From Sphingopyxis chilensis (GTDB lineage: Bacteria > Pseudomonadota > Alphaproteobacteria > Sphingomonadales > Sphingomonadaceae), in NCBI RefSeq assembly GCF_035930445.1, contig NZ_CP142394.1:1955501-2019500 (forward strand): a DNA stretch of 64,000 bases. Direction: 5' to 3'. The notes under the pieces were generated by a model. That model ran no database searches. It was not told the origin of the DNA and was given only the letters and a program-made list of their open reading frames with translations. Made by a program: the position numbers and the translations under genes. This document shows, piece by piece, positions 7,799-16,990 of this stretch. The number at the start of each line of letters is the position of its first letter. Position 1 is the stretch's first letter.

Positions 7799-10111
7799 GT
7801 GAACGATACCCCCGCCTCGCTGCCCGACCTGCCCCCACCCGACCCGTCGGACCCACCCTATCTGCAAGGCTTGAACGGTCCGCAGCGGCAGGCGGTGCTG
7901 ACCACCGAAGGCCCCGTGCTGATGCTCGCGGGGGCGGGCACGGGCAAAACCGCCGCGCTCACCGCGCGCCTCGCGCATATTATCGCGACGCGGCGGGCAT
8001 GGCCGTCCGAAATCCTCGCGGTGACCTTTACCAACAAGGCCGCGCGCGAGATGCGCGAGCGCATCGGGCGGATGATCGGCGACGCGGTCGAGGGTATGCC
8101 CTGGCTCGGCACCTTTCACAGCATCGCGGCGAAGATGCTGCGCCGCCACGCCGAGCTCGTCGGGCTGCAGAGCAATTTCACGATCCTCGACACCGACGAC
8201 CAGCTGCGCGTGCTGAAACAGCTTATCCAGGCCGAAGGGCTCGACGAGAAGCGCTGGCCCGCACGCCAACTCGCCGGGCTGATCGACAAATGGAAGAATC
8301 GCGGGCTCACGCCCGCCGATCTCGATGCGTCCGACAAGGAAGCCTATGCCGACGGCAAGGGGCAGCATTTCTACGCACTCTATCAGGCGCGGCTGAAGAC
8401 GCTCAACGCCTGCGATTTCGGCGACCTCTTGCTCCACATGCTCGTGATCCTGAAGACGCACCGCGACGTGCTGGAGCAATATCAGCAGCGTTTCAAATAT
8501 GTCCTCGTCGACGAATATCAGGACACCAACGCCAGCCAGTATCTCTGGCTCCGCCTGCTCGCGCAGGCGCGCAAGAATATCTGCTGCGTCGGCGACGACG
8601 ACCAGTCGATCTATTCGTGGCGCGGCGCCGAGGTCGCGAACATCCTGCGCTTCGAAAAGGACTTCCCCGGCGCGACGGTGATCCGCCTCGAACAGAATTA
8701 TCGCTCGACGCCGCAGATACTTGCTGCCGCGTCGGCGCTGATCGCGCAGAACAGCGGCCGCCTCGGCAAGACGCTGTGGACCGAGCTCGACGCGGGCGAC
8801 AAGGTTCGGGTGGTCGGCGTGTGGGACGGGCCCGAGGAAGCGCGGCGGATCGGCGAGGAGCTGGAGACGCTCCAGCATCGCAAGGTCAGTCTCGATCGCG
8901 CCGCGATCCTTGTCCGTGCGCAGTTCCAGACGCGCGAGTTCGAGGACCGTTTCATCGCGATCGGAATGCCGTACCGCATCGTCGGCGGTTTCCGCTTTTA
9001 TGAGCGCGCCGAAATCCGCGATGCGCTCGCCTATCTCCGGCTCATCCAGTCGAGCGCCGACGACCTGGCGTTCGAACGCATCGTCAACGTTCCGAAGCGC
9101 GGGCTCGGTGACAAGGCGCTCGCGCGGATCCACCAGTTCGCGCGGGCCGAGCGCGTGCCGCTGTTTCAAGCCGCGTCGCGGATCACCGAAACCGACGAGC
9201 TGACCCCGCAGGCGCGCCGCCAGCTCGCCAATTTCATCGCGGTGATGCGGAACTGGCAGGGCAAGGCGAACGCGCTGCCGCATCCCGAGCTCACCCAGCT
9301 CATCCTCGACGAATCGGGCTATACGGCGATGCTGCAGGCCGATCGCAGCGCCGATGCCGCGGGGCGGCTCGAAAATCTCTCCGAACTCGTTCGCGCGATG
9401 GAAGAATATGAATCGCTCGAAGCCTTTCTCGAGCATGTCAGCCTCGTCATGGACCGCGACAATGACGACCAGACCGAGACGGTGACGATCATGACGATCC
9501 ACGCGGCGAAGGGCCTCGAATTCGATCATGTCTTCCTCGCAGGGTGGGAGGATGGCGTGTTCCCGTCGCAGCGGTCGATGGACGAAGGCGGCACTGCGAG
9601 CCTCGAGGAAGAACGCCGCCTCGCCTATGTCGCGATCACCCGCGCCCGCCAGCGCGCGAGCATCTATCACGCCGCCAACCGCCGCATCTATGGCCAGTGG
9701 ATGAGCAGCATCCCCAGCCGCTTCATCGGCGAAATCCCGCCCGAGCATGTCGATAGCGAAAACAGTTTCGGCGGCGGGCAGAGCCTGTGGCGAGCCAACT
9801 GGTCGGCACAGGGCGATCCCTTCGCGCATGTCGCCGAGCGTCAGCCGGCCCGCACGATGACGCGCGGCCCGGCATGGCAGCGCGCGCTAGCAATCTCCAC
9901 GACCGCCACCCGCGCCCCTGCCCCCTCCGAGCGGGGACCCGCCGCCTCGGTCGGCGCCAAGGCGCGATCGGATCTCGCGATCGGAATGCGCGTTTTCCAT
10001 GAGAAGTTCGGTTACGGCGAAATCATCGATATCGACGGCAACAAGCTCGAAGTCGAATTCGATCAGGCTGGCAGCAAGCGGGTTCTCGACAGTTTCGTAA
10101 AGCTCGCCTGA
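7799..10111 (+). CDS. ATP-dependent DNA helicase, UvrD/PcrA/Rep superfamily 1A
   Basis: A 770-residue helicase with all SF1A motifs in order: Q-motif LNGPQRQAV, Walker A AGAGTGKT, VTFTNKAAREM (Ia), LVDEYQDTN (Walker B), GDDDQSIYSWRGA (III), QNYRS (IV), TIHAAKGLEFDHVF (V) and VAITRAR (VI). Such enzymes unwind DNA in repair and remove recombinase. A C-terminal segment after about residue 690 ends in a small Tudor-like beta domain (RVFHEKFGYGEI), as in PcrA/UvrD. The start is GTG at 7799. PcrA versus UvrD naming is not decided here. Confidence 0.94.
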   Translation: MNDTPASLPDLPPPDPSDPPYLQGLNGPQRQAVLTTEGPVLMLAGAGTGKTAALTARLAHIIATRRAWPSEILAVTFTNKAAREMRERIGRMIGDAVEGMPWLGTFHSIAAKMLRRHAELVGLQSNFTILDTDDQLRVLKQLIQAEGLDEKRWPARQLAGLIDKWKNRGLTPADLDASDKEAYADGKGQHFYALYQARLKTLNACDFGDLLLHMLVILKTHRDVLEQYQQRFKYVLVDEYQDTNASQYLWLRLLAQARKNICCVGDDDQSIYSWRGAEVANILRFEKDFPGATVIRLEQNYRSTPQILAAASALIAQNSGRLGKTLWTELDAGDKVRVVGVWDGPEEARRIGEELETLQHRKVSLDRAAILVRAQFQTREFEDRFIAIGMPYRIVGGFRFYERAEIRDALAYLRLIQSSADDLAFERIVNVPKRGLGDKALARIHQFARAERVPLFQAASRITETDELTPQARRQLANFIAVMRNWQGKANALPHPELTQLILDESGYTAMLQADRSADAAGRLENLSELVRAMEEYESLEAFLEHVSLVMDRDNDDQTETVTIMTIHAAKGLEFDHVFLAGWEDGVFPSQRSMDEGGTASLEEERRLAYVAITRARQRASIYHAANRRIYGQWMSSIPSRFIGEIPPEHVDSENSFGGGQSLWRANWSAQGDPFAHVAERQPARTMTRGPAWQRALAISTTATRAPAPSERGPAASVGAKARSDLAIGMRVFHEKFGYGEIIDIDGNKLEVEFDQAGSKRVLDSFVKLA

Positions 10112-10145
10112 TCCATATTGTCTACTCAATCAATTATGATATGAA

Positions 10146-10157
10146 ATCACATGTGAT
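10146..10157. promoter_or_regulatory. 12-bp perfect palindrome upstream of the DUF4349-like gene
   Basis: ATCACATGTGAT is a perfect palindrome lying 26 bp upstream of the ATG at 10184, inside an AT-rich stretch (about 10113-10160) that stands out from the GC-rich surroundings. The position is suitable for an operator over a promoter. No regulator is identifiable, and no convincing -35/-10 pair was found, so this is only a candidate site. Confidence 0.35.
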
Positions 10158-10183
10158 CCGAGTCGCATGTTGGGAGAGATTTC

Positions 10184-11110
10184 ATGAAAACCAAGCTCTT
10201 AGCGGGCGCGATGGCGCTCGCCCTGGTCGGCTGTTCGGAAAAACCCGCCGAACCGCTCGATGCTCCCGCCTATGACATGGCACCCGGCGACGCCGCCGAA
10301 ACGGCGTCGACGCAGGCAATCCCGGCGCCAGCCGCGATGCGCCCGCCCAACGTCGCAGTCACATCGGCGCCCGGGGTCGCCTTCAACTACGCCTATGCCT
10401 TCCGCCTCGACGACAATCGCATTGCAAAGATGCAAGAGGAACATGCCGCCGCATGCGAAGCCCTCGGCACCACGCGCTGCCGCATCACCGGCATGACCTA
10501 TCGCCTCGTCCGCGAAGATGAAGTGGAGGCGCAGCTGCTGTTCAAGCTCGACCCCGCCATCGCGCGCAAGTTCGGGCGCGACGCGATCGGCAGCGTCGAA
10601 AAGGCGGAAGGGGTGCTGGCGGAGGCGCGAATCAGTGGCGAGGATGTAGGAACGCAGATCGGCGAATCACAGCGCCGCAGCGCCGATATCGGTGCCGAAA
10701 TCGCCCGGCTGGAGGCGCGGCTGAAGCAAGGCGGCCTCGGCGACCGCGAGCGCACCGAATTGCAGCAACAAATTTCCGCGATGCGGCGGCAGCTCGACGG
10801 CGAGCGCGATACGCGCCGCGCCGGCGAAGCGATGCTTGCGACCACGCCGATGCAGTTCGACTATGTCAGCACCGGCGGGCTGCCGGGCATCGGTTACGGC
10901 AATCCGTTCAGCGACGCGCTGAACATGCTGATCCGTAGCGGCAGCGTGATGCTGTCGTTCCTCCTCGTCGTCGGGGCGGCGGTTCTGCCATGGGCCGCGC
11001 TATTCCTGTTACTGCTCGCGGGATGGCGCACGGCGGCCGCGCTCGCGATCCGGAAATGGCTGCGCGGAGCCTCCAAAACTGCCACCGCGCCGGCGCCGCC
11101 GGTCGACTGA
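10184..11110 (+). CDS. DUF4349-like lipoprotein with C-terminal membrane anchor
   Basis: The 308-residue product has a lipoprotein signal (lipobox ALVGC, Cys17), a Pro/Ala-rich linker, a DUF4349-like globular part with a coiled coil (about residues 150-215, repeated Glu/Arg/Gln), then one or two TM helices (about 250-290) and a short basic tail. This matches envelope proteins of the DUF4349 family, whose function is unknown. GGGAGAG precedes the ATG. Being both lipidated and TM-anchored suggests the coiled coil spans the periplasm close to the membrane. Confidence 0.7.
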   Translation: MKTKLLAGAMALALVGCSEKPAEPLDAPAYDMAPGDAAETASTQAIPAPAAMRPPNVAVTSAPGVAFNYAYAFRLDDNRIAKMQEEHAAACEALGTTRCRITGMTYRLVREDEVEAQLLFKLDPAIARKFGRDAIGSVEKAEGVLAEARISGEDVGTQIGESQRRSADIGAEIARLEARLKQGGLGDRERTELQQQISAMRRQLDGERDTRRAGEAMLATTPMQFDYVSTGGLPGIGYGNPFSDALNMLIRSGSVMLSFLLVVGAAVLPWAALFLLLLAGWRTAAALAIRKWLRGASKTATAPAPPVD

Positions 11111-11148
11111 GACCCGGGCGCGCGCTTGCAAAGGTCCGGCGCCCCGTT

Positions 11149-12210
11149 ATGGCAAAGGCCATGACGGGGCAGACGACATGGCTGGATCAGGCGCGCGACG
11201 CGCACCGCCGCGGCGACGTTGCCGCCGAAACGGCCATACTCGACGCCACGATCCGCGCCGACCGCGGCAATATCCCCGCATTGCTCGCGATGGCGGAGCT
11301 CAAGCGCCGCCTTGCCGACGATCGCGCGGCGGGCAGCTATTACCGCCTCGCGCTGGGCACCGCGGCGCAGGCGCGCGGCGTTCCGCCGTCACTTCACCCG
11401 GGCCTCCAGCGCGCCGAGCAATTCCTCGCGGAGACCGACCGCGCCTTTGCCGATCATCTGCTCGGCCAGTTGCGCGGTGCGGGTATCGACACCGGAAACG
11501 CCACGCCGCGTGTAGCCGAAGCGCTCAGGATGCTCGCCGGCGAGCAACCGCTCTATGTGCAACAGCCGAGCATGTTCTATTTTCCCGGTCTCGCCCAACG
11601 ACCCTTTTTCGAACGGTCCGATTTCGGCTGGGTCGATGCGGTCGAGGCCGCGACCGACGCGATCCGCGCCGAGCTGCTGGCGATGGTTGACGGCGCGGCC
11701 GATCCGTTCGGTCCCTATGTTACCGCCAGCCCCGACCGGCCGCCGCCGAACAACCCGCTGCTCGACAAGCCCGGCTGGGGCGCGGCATGGCTCTGGAAGG
11801 ATGGCGCGGTCGCCGACGGCATGGCGGCGCTTTGCCCCGCCGCCCTCGCCGCGCTGGAACTCGCGCCGCAACCCGTGATCCCCGGGCGCGCGCCGATCGC
11901 GCTCTTTTCGCGCCTCACCCCCGGCACGCATATCCAGCCGCACCACGGCATGCTCAACACGCGGCTTATCTGCCATCTGCCGCTGATCGTGCCCGACGAC
12001 TGTGGCCTGCGCGTCGGCGCCGAAACGCGCAGCTGGCGCGAAGGGGAGCTTCTGATTTTCGACGACAGTTTCGAGCATGAGGCGTGGAACCGCGGAACCA
12101 GTGACCGCACCATCCTGCTGTTCGAAATCTGGCGTCCCGATATCGATGCCGACGAGCGCGAACAATTGACGCGTATCTTCGCGGCGATCGACACATATGG
12201 CGAACAATAG
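11149..12210 (+). CDS. TPR-containing aspartyl/asparaginyl beta-hydroxylase family protein
   Basis: A 353-residue protein with an N-terminal helical TPR-like part (residues about 8-90) and a C-terminal cupin-like hydroxylase domain. Iron-ligand candidates are the His in LTPGTHIQPHHG and the His in DDSFEHEAWN, with the conserved Arg in TILLFEIWRP. The family uses Fe(II) and 2-oxoglutarate to hydroxylate proteins or lipid head groups; the substrate is unknown. Starts at 11149 or 11161 are both possible. The acyl-CoA dehydrogenase gene follows after 20 bp, so co-transcription is likely. Confidence 0.83.
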   Translation: MAKAMTGQTTWLDQARDAHRRGDVAAETAILDATIRADRGNIPALLAMAELKRRLADDRAAGSYYRLALGTAAQARGVPPSLHPGLQRAEQFLAETDRAFADHLLGQLRGAGIDTGNATPRVAEALRMLAGEQPLYVQQPSMFYFPGLAQRPFFERSDFGWVDAVEAATDAIRAELLAMVDGAADPFGPYVTASPDRPPPNNPLLDKPGWGAAWLWKDGAVADGMAALCPAALAALELAPQPVIPGRAPIALFSRLTPGTHIQPHHGMLNTRLICHLPLIVPDDCGLRVGAETRSWREGELLIFDDSFEHEAWNRGTSDRTILLFEIWRPDIDADEREQLTRIFAAIDTYGEQ

Positions 12211-12230
12211 ACCAAGGGGACAGGAAGACG

Positions 12231-13394
12231 ATGATCAATCCGGGCATGGACGCCGATATCTACGAAGCCTTCATCGAGCAGCTGCGACGCTATGTCCGCG
12301 AGCGGCTGATCCCGGCCGAAAACCAGCTCGAAGAGCTCGGCCGCGTCCCCGACGATATCCTTGCCGAAATGCGCGAGATGGGACTGTTCGGCGTGACGAT
12401 GCCCGAGGAGTTTGGCGGCGCGGGCATGAACGTCGGCCAATATGTCGGCTTCATCCGCGAACTCGCCTATGCCTCGCCCGCCTACCGCTCGATCGTTTCG
12501 ATCAACATCGGGATGGTGTGCAAATCGATCGTCGGTTTCGGCACCGACCAGCAAAAGGCGCATTGGCTGCCCCGCCTCGCGGGCGGCGCGATCGCGGCCT
12601 TTGGGCTTACGGAGCCCGACAGCGGGTCGGACAGCGCGGCGATGAAGACGCGCGCGGTGCGCGACGGCAACGGCTACGTCCTGAACGGCACCAAGCGCTA
12701 CATCACCAACGCACCCTTCGCCGACGTCATCCTCGTCATGGCGCGCACCAATGCGGAGGCGCTGCCCAAGAATGCGCATGTCAGCGCCTTCCTCGTCCCC
12801 CGCGACGCGCCGGGTGTGTCGATCGGCAAGCCCGATGGCAAGATGGGTCAGGCGGGATCGCAGATCGCCGACGTGATCCTCGAGGATGTGCATGTCGATG
12901 GCGATGCGCTGCTCGGCGGCGAGGAAGGCATCGGCTTCCGCGCGGCGATGCAGAGCCTCGACAACGGCCGCCTGTCGGTCGCCGCAGCGAGCGTCGGCTA
13001 TGCCAAACGTATGCTCGACGTCGGCCTTCAATATGCGATGGAGCGCAAGGCATTCGGCGAACCCATCGCCAATTTCCAGCTGATCCAGGCGATGCTCGCC
13101 GACAGCAAGGCCGAAATCTATGCCGCCGACTGCATGCTGAACGACGCCTGCGCGCGCGCCGATCGGGGCGAGAAGATATTGGTCGAGGCGGCGGCGACCA
13201 AGATGTTCGCCAGCGAAATGTGCGGACGCGTCGCCGATCGCGTCGTCCAGATTCACGGCGGCGCCGGCTATCTCAAGGAATATCTGGCCGAACGCTTCTA
13301 TCGCGACTGCCGCATTTACCGCATTTATGAAGGGACGACACAGATCCAGCAGCTAGTGATCGCAAAGAATATGATTCGGGATTATGTCGGTTAA
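12231..13394 (+). CDS. Acyl-CoA dehydrogenase
   Basis: A 387-residue FAD enzyme that oxidises acyl-CoA to trans-2-enoyl-CoA in beta-oxidation or amino-acid breakdown. Family signatures are FGLTEPDSGSD (flavin region), QIHGGAGYLKEY and the catalytic Glu within IYEGTTQIQ near the C-terminus. A good ribosome site (ACAGGAAG) precedes the ATG. Chain-length or branched-chain specificity cannot be told. A large palindrome follows directly after the stop and could end or stabilise the transcript. Confidence 0.93.
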   Translation: MINPGMDADIYEAFIEQLRRYVRERLIPAENQLEELGRVPDDILAEMREMGLFGVTMPEEFGGAGMNVGQYVGFIRELAYASPAYRSIVSINIGMVCKSIVGFGTDQQKAHWLPRLAGGAIAAFGLTEPDSGSDSAAMKTRAVRDGNGYVLNGTKRYITNAPFADVILVMARTNAEALPKNAHVSAFLVPRDAPGVSIGKPDGKMGQAGSQIADVILEDVHVDGDALLGGEEGIGFRAAMQSLDNGRLSVAAASVGYAKRMLDVGLQYAMERKAFGEPIANFQLIQAMLADSKAEIYAADCMLNDACARADRGEKILVEAAATKMFASEMCGRVADRVVQIHGGAGYLKEYLAERFYRDCRIYRIYEGTTQIQQLVIAKNMIRDYVG

Positions 13395-13401
13395 GGGCTA
13401 A

Positions 13402-13482
13402 CGGCACCGGCCCGCTCCCCCACCCGGCCTCCCATAGGCTGCCATCATCGGGGAGGCCGGGTGGGGAAGCGGGCCGGTGCCG
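13402..13482. repeat. Long palindrome (32-bp arms) after the acyl-CoA dehydrogenase gene
   Basis: Left arm 13402-13433 and right arm 13451-13482 are complementary over 32 bp with a single mismatch, separated by 17 bases. The outer ends read CGGCACCGGCCCGCT and its complement. There is no following T-run, so it is not a classical terminator, though such a hairpin could protect mRNA or slow polymerase. It lies between a coding region and tRNA-Ala, the kind of place where REP-type elements accumulate. Confidence 0.8.
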
Positions 13483-13502
13483 ACGAAACGGGAGGAAGTC
13501 GC

Positions 13503-13578
13503 TGGTGGAGCCGAGGGGAATCGAACCCCTGACCTCTGCAGTGCGATTGCAGCGCTCTCCCATCTGAGCTACGGCCCC
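13503..13578 (-). tRNA. tRNA-Ala (anticodon CGC)
   Basis: Read on the minus strand this is a complete 76-nt cloverleaf with an encoded CCA. The acceptor stem is GGGGCCG/CGGCTCC, containing G3:U70, the main alanine identity element. The D-arm is AGCTCAGATGGGAGAGC, the anticodon stem CTGCA/TGCAG encloses loop ATCGCAC (anticodon CGC), and the T-arm carries GGTTCGATTCC. Decodes GCG codons, which are frequent in this GC-rich genome. Confidence 0.97.
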
Positions 13579-13677
13579 GCGACCGGCGGGGTCTTAACGG
13601 CACTGTCCGGCAGTGGCAACGGCTTTTCTGAGCTTTGTCGTCGCCGCGAAGTTTTTTTGAGGAATGGGGGGATTCCG

Positions 13678-14691
13678 ATGAAAGCCTGGCACCTGACCGG
13701 TCGTCCGCAGGGACTGCCGACGATCGACAATTTCGCGCTCCGTGACCTTCCTGAGGCTGCTCTCGAAAAAGACCAGCTTCGCTTGCGCAACCTCTGGCTC
13801 TCGGTCGACCCCTATATGCGCGGGCGGATGAATGACGCCAAAAGCTATGCGGCGAGTTTCCAGCTGGACCAGCCGATGACCGGCGGCGCGATCGGCGAAG
13901 TCGTCGAAAGCCGGATCGAGGGCTTTGCCCCCGGCGACCTCATCCTCCACATGGGCGGCTGGCGCGAAGGCGGCATCATCGGTCTCGACATGATGCCCAA
14001 CAAGCTGCCCGCCGACCTGCTTGCCGCAGGCCTGCCGCCGCAGACCTTCCTGCACAATATGGGATTGACGGGCGGTACGGCCTGGATTGGCCTGCTGCGC
14101 GTCGCGGCGGCGAAACCCGGCGATACCGTCTTCGTCTCGGCGGCCGCGGGCGCGGTCGGTTCGGCAGTAGTCCAGATCGCCAAGGCGCGCGAGATGACGG
14201 TCGTCGGCTCGGCCGGCGGCGCGGAAAAATGCGGCTGGGTGACCGAACTCGGCGCCGATGCGGTGGTCGATTACAAGGCGGGTCCGGTGTTGGCTCAGCT
14301 GGCCGCCGCGCTCGAACGGCTCGGCAAATCGGGCATCGACGTTTATTTCGACAATGTCGGTGGCGAACATCTCGACGCGGCATTTGCGACCGCGAATGAT
14401 TTTGCGCGCTTCGCGATCTGCGGGATGATCGACGCCTATAATGACGCGAAGCCCCAGGAGATGAAATATCTCATCCGCACCATCCCCGCGCGCATCCGCT
14501 TGGAAGGCTTCATCTACACCGACCAGTTCATCGACTGCATGGAAGAATTCTACGCCGACATGGGTGGCCTGATCGCCAGCGGCGCGGTGACGATCCGCGA
14601 AACCGTCCACCAAGGGCTCGAGGCGGCGCCAGATGCCTTCCTCGGCCTGTTTTCAGGCGGCAATATCGGGAAGATGCTGGTTCGGTTGTAA
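13678..14691 (+). CDS. NADP-dependent oxidoreductase, MDR superfamily (CurA / 2-alkenal reductase type)
   Basis: The 337-residue product belongs to the zinc-free medium-chain reductases. It has LWLSVDPYMRGRM, MGLTGGTAWIGLL and the cofactor loop SAAAGAVGSAVVQIAK, then VYFDNVGGEHLDAA, all typical of CurA/YncB-like double-bond reductases acting on enones with NADPH. The ATG at 13678 follows a G-rich ribosome site; the upstream frame crosses the tRNA gene and is not coding. Real substrate unknown; a detoxification role is an inference from the family. Confidence 0.9.
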   Translation: MKAWHLTGRPQGLPTIDNFALRDLPEAALEKDQLRLRNLWLSVDPYMRGRMNDAKSYAASFQLDQPMTGGAIGEVVESRIEGFAPGDLILHMGGWREGGIIGLDMMPNKLPADLLAAGLPPQTFLHNMGLTGGTAWIGLLRVAAAKPGDTVFVSAAAGAVGSAVVQIAKAREMTVVGSAGGAEKCGWVTELGADAVVDYKAGPVLAQLAAALERLGKSGIDVYFDNVGGEHLDAAFATANDFARFAICGMIDAYNDAKPQEMKYLIRTIPARIRLEGFIYTDQFIDCMEEFYADMGGLIASGAVTIRETVHQGLEAAPDAFLGLFSGGNIGKMLVRL

Positions 14692-14798
14692 AATAACCAG
14701 CGGTGGTAGCTGGCGGCGGATAGCTGCCATGACGGGATAGGGATCGTCCGCTCCCCCACCCCAAACCGCCATCAGGTCGAACCGAAGAGCCCTTCAGC

Positions 14799-16160
14799 TC
14801 AGCTGCCGAAACCCACCGACAAGAAATCGGGCATCGGGCCGTTCCAGCCATCGTCGGGGCCATCGTCATCGTCACGTCGTGTCCGCGGCGCCGGTTTCCG
14901 CTCGGGGTCTTTCTTCGGTGCCTCGCGCGGCTTTTCGGCAGCGCGCTTCGGCTCCTTCCCCGCTTTCGGGCTCGCGCGCCGTCCGCTGCGGCGCGGTTCG
15001 CGCCCTTCGGTGTCGCCTTCGCTCGCCGGGACGGGAGCGCCCCCGGCGCCGCCATCATGCACCGGAATCTGATAGCCGGTCAGCTTCTGGATATTGTCGA
15101 CCGCCTCGTCGTCCGATGGCGTCACCAGCGTGAACGCGCGCCCCTGGGCGCCCGCGCGGCCAGTGCGGCCGATGCGATGGACATAATCGTCGGGATGCCA
15201 CGGTGCATCGAAATTGAAGACGTGGCTGACACCCTTGACGTCGAGCCCGCGTGCCGCAACGTCCGACGCGACTAGAATATTGATCGTTCCCGCCTTGAAC
15301 CGGTCGAGTTCGGCTGTGCGGCTCGACTGATCCATGTCACCCTGAATCTCGCCCGCCTTGTAGCCATAGCGCTGGAGCGATTTCGCCAGTTCGCGCACCG
15401 TGGTCTTGCGGTTGCAGAAGATGATCGCGGTACCGACTTCCTCCGCTTCGATCAGGTCGCGCAACGTATCGCGCTTGCCGCGTTCCGACGTCTTTACGAG
15501 GAACTGCTCGATATTCTCGTTCCGACTCGCCGGACGCGCGACCTCGATCGTCTTCGGGTTCGAGAGGAACTTGTCGGCCAGCTTCTTGATCGGTGGCGGC
15601 ATCGTCGCCGAGAAGAGCAGCGTCTGCCGATTCGCCGGCAGCTTGGTGCAGATATTCTCAATGTCGGGGATGAAGCCCATGTCGAGCATCCGGTCCGCCT
15701 CGTCGATCACCAGCAGGTTGCAGCCGGTGAGCAGGATCTTGCCGCGCTCGAACAGGTCCATCAGGCGGCCCGGCGTCGCGATCAGGACATCGACGCCCTT
15801 TTCCAGCGCCTTGACCTGGTCGCCCATCTGCACGCCGCCAATCAGCAGCGCCATCGAAAGCTTGTGATATTTGCCGTATTTCTCGAAATTCTCGGCAACC
15901 TGCGCCGCGAGCTCGCGCGTCGGTTCGAGGATCAGCGAACGCGGCATCAGCGCGCGGGCGCGGCCGTGCGCGAGGATGTCGATCATCGGCAACACGAAGG
16001 AGGCCGTCTTGCCTGTCCCCGTCTGGGCGATGCCGATCATGTCGCGCATCATCAGAACCGAGGGGATCGCACCCGCCTGAATGGCGGTCGGTTCGGTATA
16101 GCCCGACTCGTTGATCGCGCGCAAAAGTTCTTCGGAAAGGCCGAGGTCGGCAAAATTCAT
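14799..16160 (-). CDS. DEAD-box ATP-dependent RNA helicase
   Basis: A 453-residue RNA helicase of the RhlE type. It starts with MNFADLGLSEELLRAI and shows the Q-motif (EPTAIQ), Walker A AQTGTGKT, PTRELA, TPGR, VIDEADRMLDMGF, SAT, and the helicase-C motifs IIFCNRKTTV and HRIGRTGRAG. A Lys/Arg/Pro-rich tail after about residue 380 ends in an acidic DDDDGPDDG patch, giving a basic RNA-binding region with an acidic end. The ATG at 16160 is chosen because it fits the family start; upstream frame to 16226 adds nothing recognisable. Confidence 0.93.
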   Translation of the reverse strand: MNFADLGLSEELLRAINESGYTEPTAIQAGAIPSVLMMRDMIGIAQTGTGKTASFVLPMIDILAHGRARALMPRSLILEPTRELAAQVAENFEKYGKYHKLSMALLIGGVQMGDQVKALEKGVDVLIATPGRLMDLFERGKILLTGCNLLVIDEADRMLDMGFIPDIENICTKLPANRQTLLFSATMPPPIKKLADKFLSNPKTIEVARPASRNENIEQFLVKTSERGKRDTLRDLIEAEEVGTAIIFCNRKTTVRELAKSLQRYGYKAGEIQGDMDQSSRTAELDRFKAGTINILVASDVAARGLDVKGVSHVFNFDAPWHPDDYVHRIGRTGRAGAQGRAFTLVTPSDDEAVDNIQKLTGYQIPVHDGGAGGAPVPASEGDTEGREPRRSGRRASPKAGKEPKRAAEKPREAPKKDPERKPAPRTRRDDDDGPDDGWNGPMPDFLSVGFGS

Positions 16161-16273
16161 GAGGCGATATGTCCGGAAATAAAAGGAGCGTGCCGCCTCC
16201 CACGCAGGCGGACGTTGCCGCGCCATTGGGCAAATAGCGGAGAAAAGTCAAGGAAAGGCCGAGAAAAACCCGA

Positions 16274-16900
16274 TCAATCGTCGTCGTCGTGAACCGGGAC
16301 CATCAGCCGGAACTTGTCGATCTCGCACCGCGCGCCGGTGCGCGCGTGAATCTCGTCGCGATCTTCGCAGAGTTTGCCATCCTTGCTGCCCTGCATGTAA
16401 AAGCCGGCATAGAAGTCGAGCGCGCGGCAGCCGCGATTGAGCTGCGCGCGCAATCTTTGCTTTTGCCGCGTGATCAGGTCGATACTATCGCGCTGGACCG
16501 CCTGCATTCCCATAATGTTGCGCATCGCGACGCATTTGGGCGCCTTTTTTTCTTTCCAGACGATCGGCAACTCGTTCACCCGCCGGGGCATCGACCGTTC
16601 CGCGGCGAAATTGTTGAGCTGCGAACGCTGGGCCGGAACGCGGATAATCAGCTGCTGCTCGATCACCACCTGCCAGAAAGACGAAGCCTGATCGACCGTC
16701 GGCGCGGAAATCGCCACCAGCGGCTCGGGCGCCGCCAGGGGGGGCGCCGCGTCGGCCGTCGGCGCGGCCGCCACGAACCATAGGAACGCCGCGGTCAGCA
16801 CAGCCGCGCTGCCGCTCCCTTGGCGTCCTGACAGAAGATACTGCTCACCCTTGGCTCCCGCGTCCATGCCCCGCTGGACGAACAGATATGATTCGTCCAT
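16274..16900 (-). CDS. Exported protein of unknown function
   Basis: Not recognised. The 208-residue product has a hydrophobic segment at about residues 32-50 (AAVLTAAFLWFVAAAP) followed by an Ala/Pro-rich stretch, consistent with a signal or anchor for export. The rest has four cysteines, in KCVAMRN, NRGCRALDF, GKLCEDRDE and ARCEID, which could form two disulphides in the periplasm, and ends in four aspartates. The ATG at 16900 has an excellent ribosome site (AAAGGGGG). It is divergent from the FAD oxidoreductase gene, 90 bp away. Confidence 0.7.
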   Translation of the reverse strand: MDESYLFVQRGMDAGAKGEQYLLSGRQGSGSAAVLTAAFLWFVAAAPTADAAPPLAAPEPLVAISAPTVDQASSFWQVVIEQQLIIRVPAQRSQLNNFAAERSMPRRVNELPIVWKEKKAPKCVAMRNIMGMQAVQRDSIDLITRQKQRLRAQLNRGCRALDFYAGFYMQGSKDGKLCEDRDEIHARTGARCEIDKFRLMVPVHDDDD

Positions 16901-16990
16901 CGCCCCCTTTAACGAGGATGATTGAACATCAAATGAACTGTCGCCGCTCCATATTCCTTGGAGCGCGCGAAAATTCCGGAGTTGCAGGGC

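Noticed and set aside
7754..9829. 691-residue minus-strand frame opposite the helicase gene
   Set aside because: It is an antisense shadow of the UvrD/PcrA gene; long open antisense frames are common in GC-rich genes, and its sequence is Arg/Asp/Glu-rich without motifs.
13395..13402. Classical terminator after the acyl-CoA dehydrogenase
   Set aside because: The palindrome there lacks a T-run and is much longer than a normal terminator.
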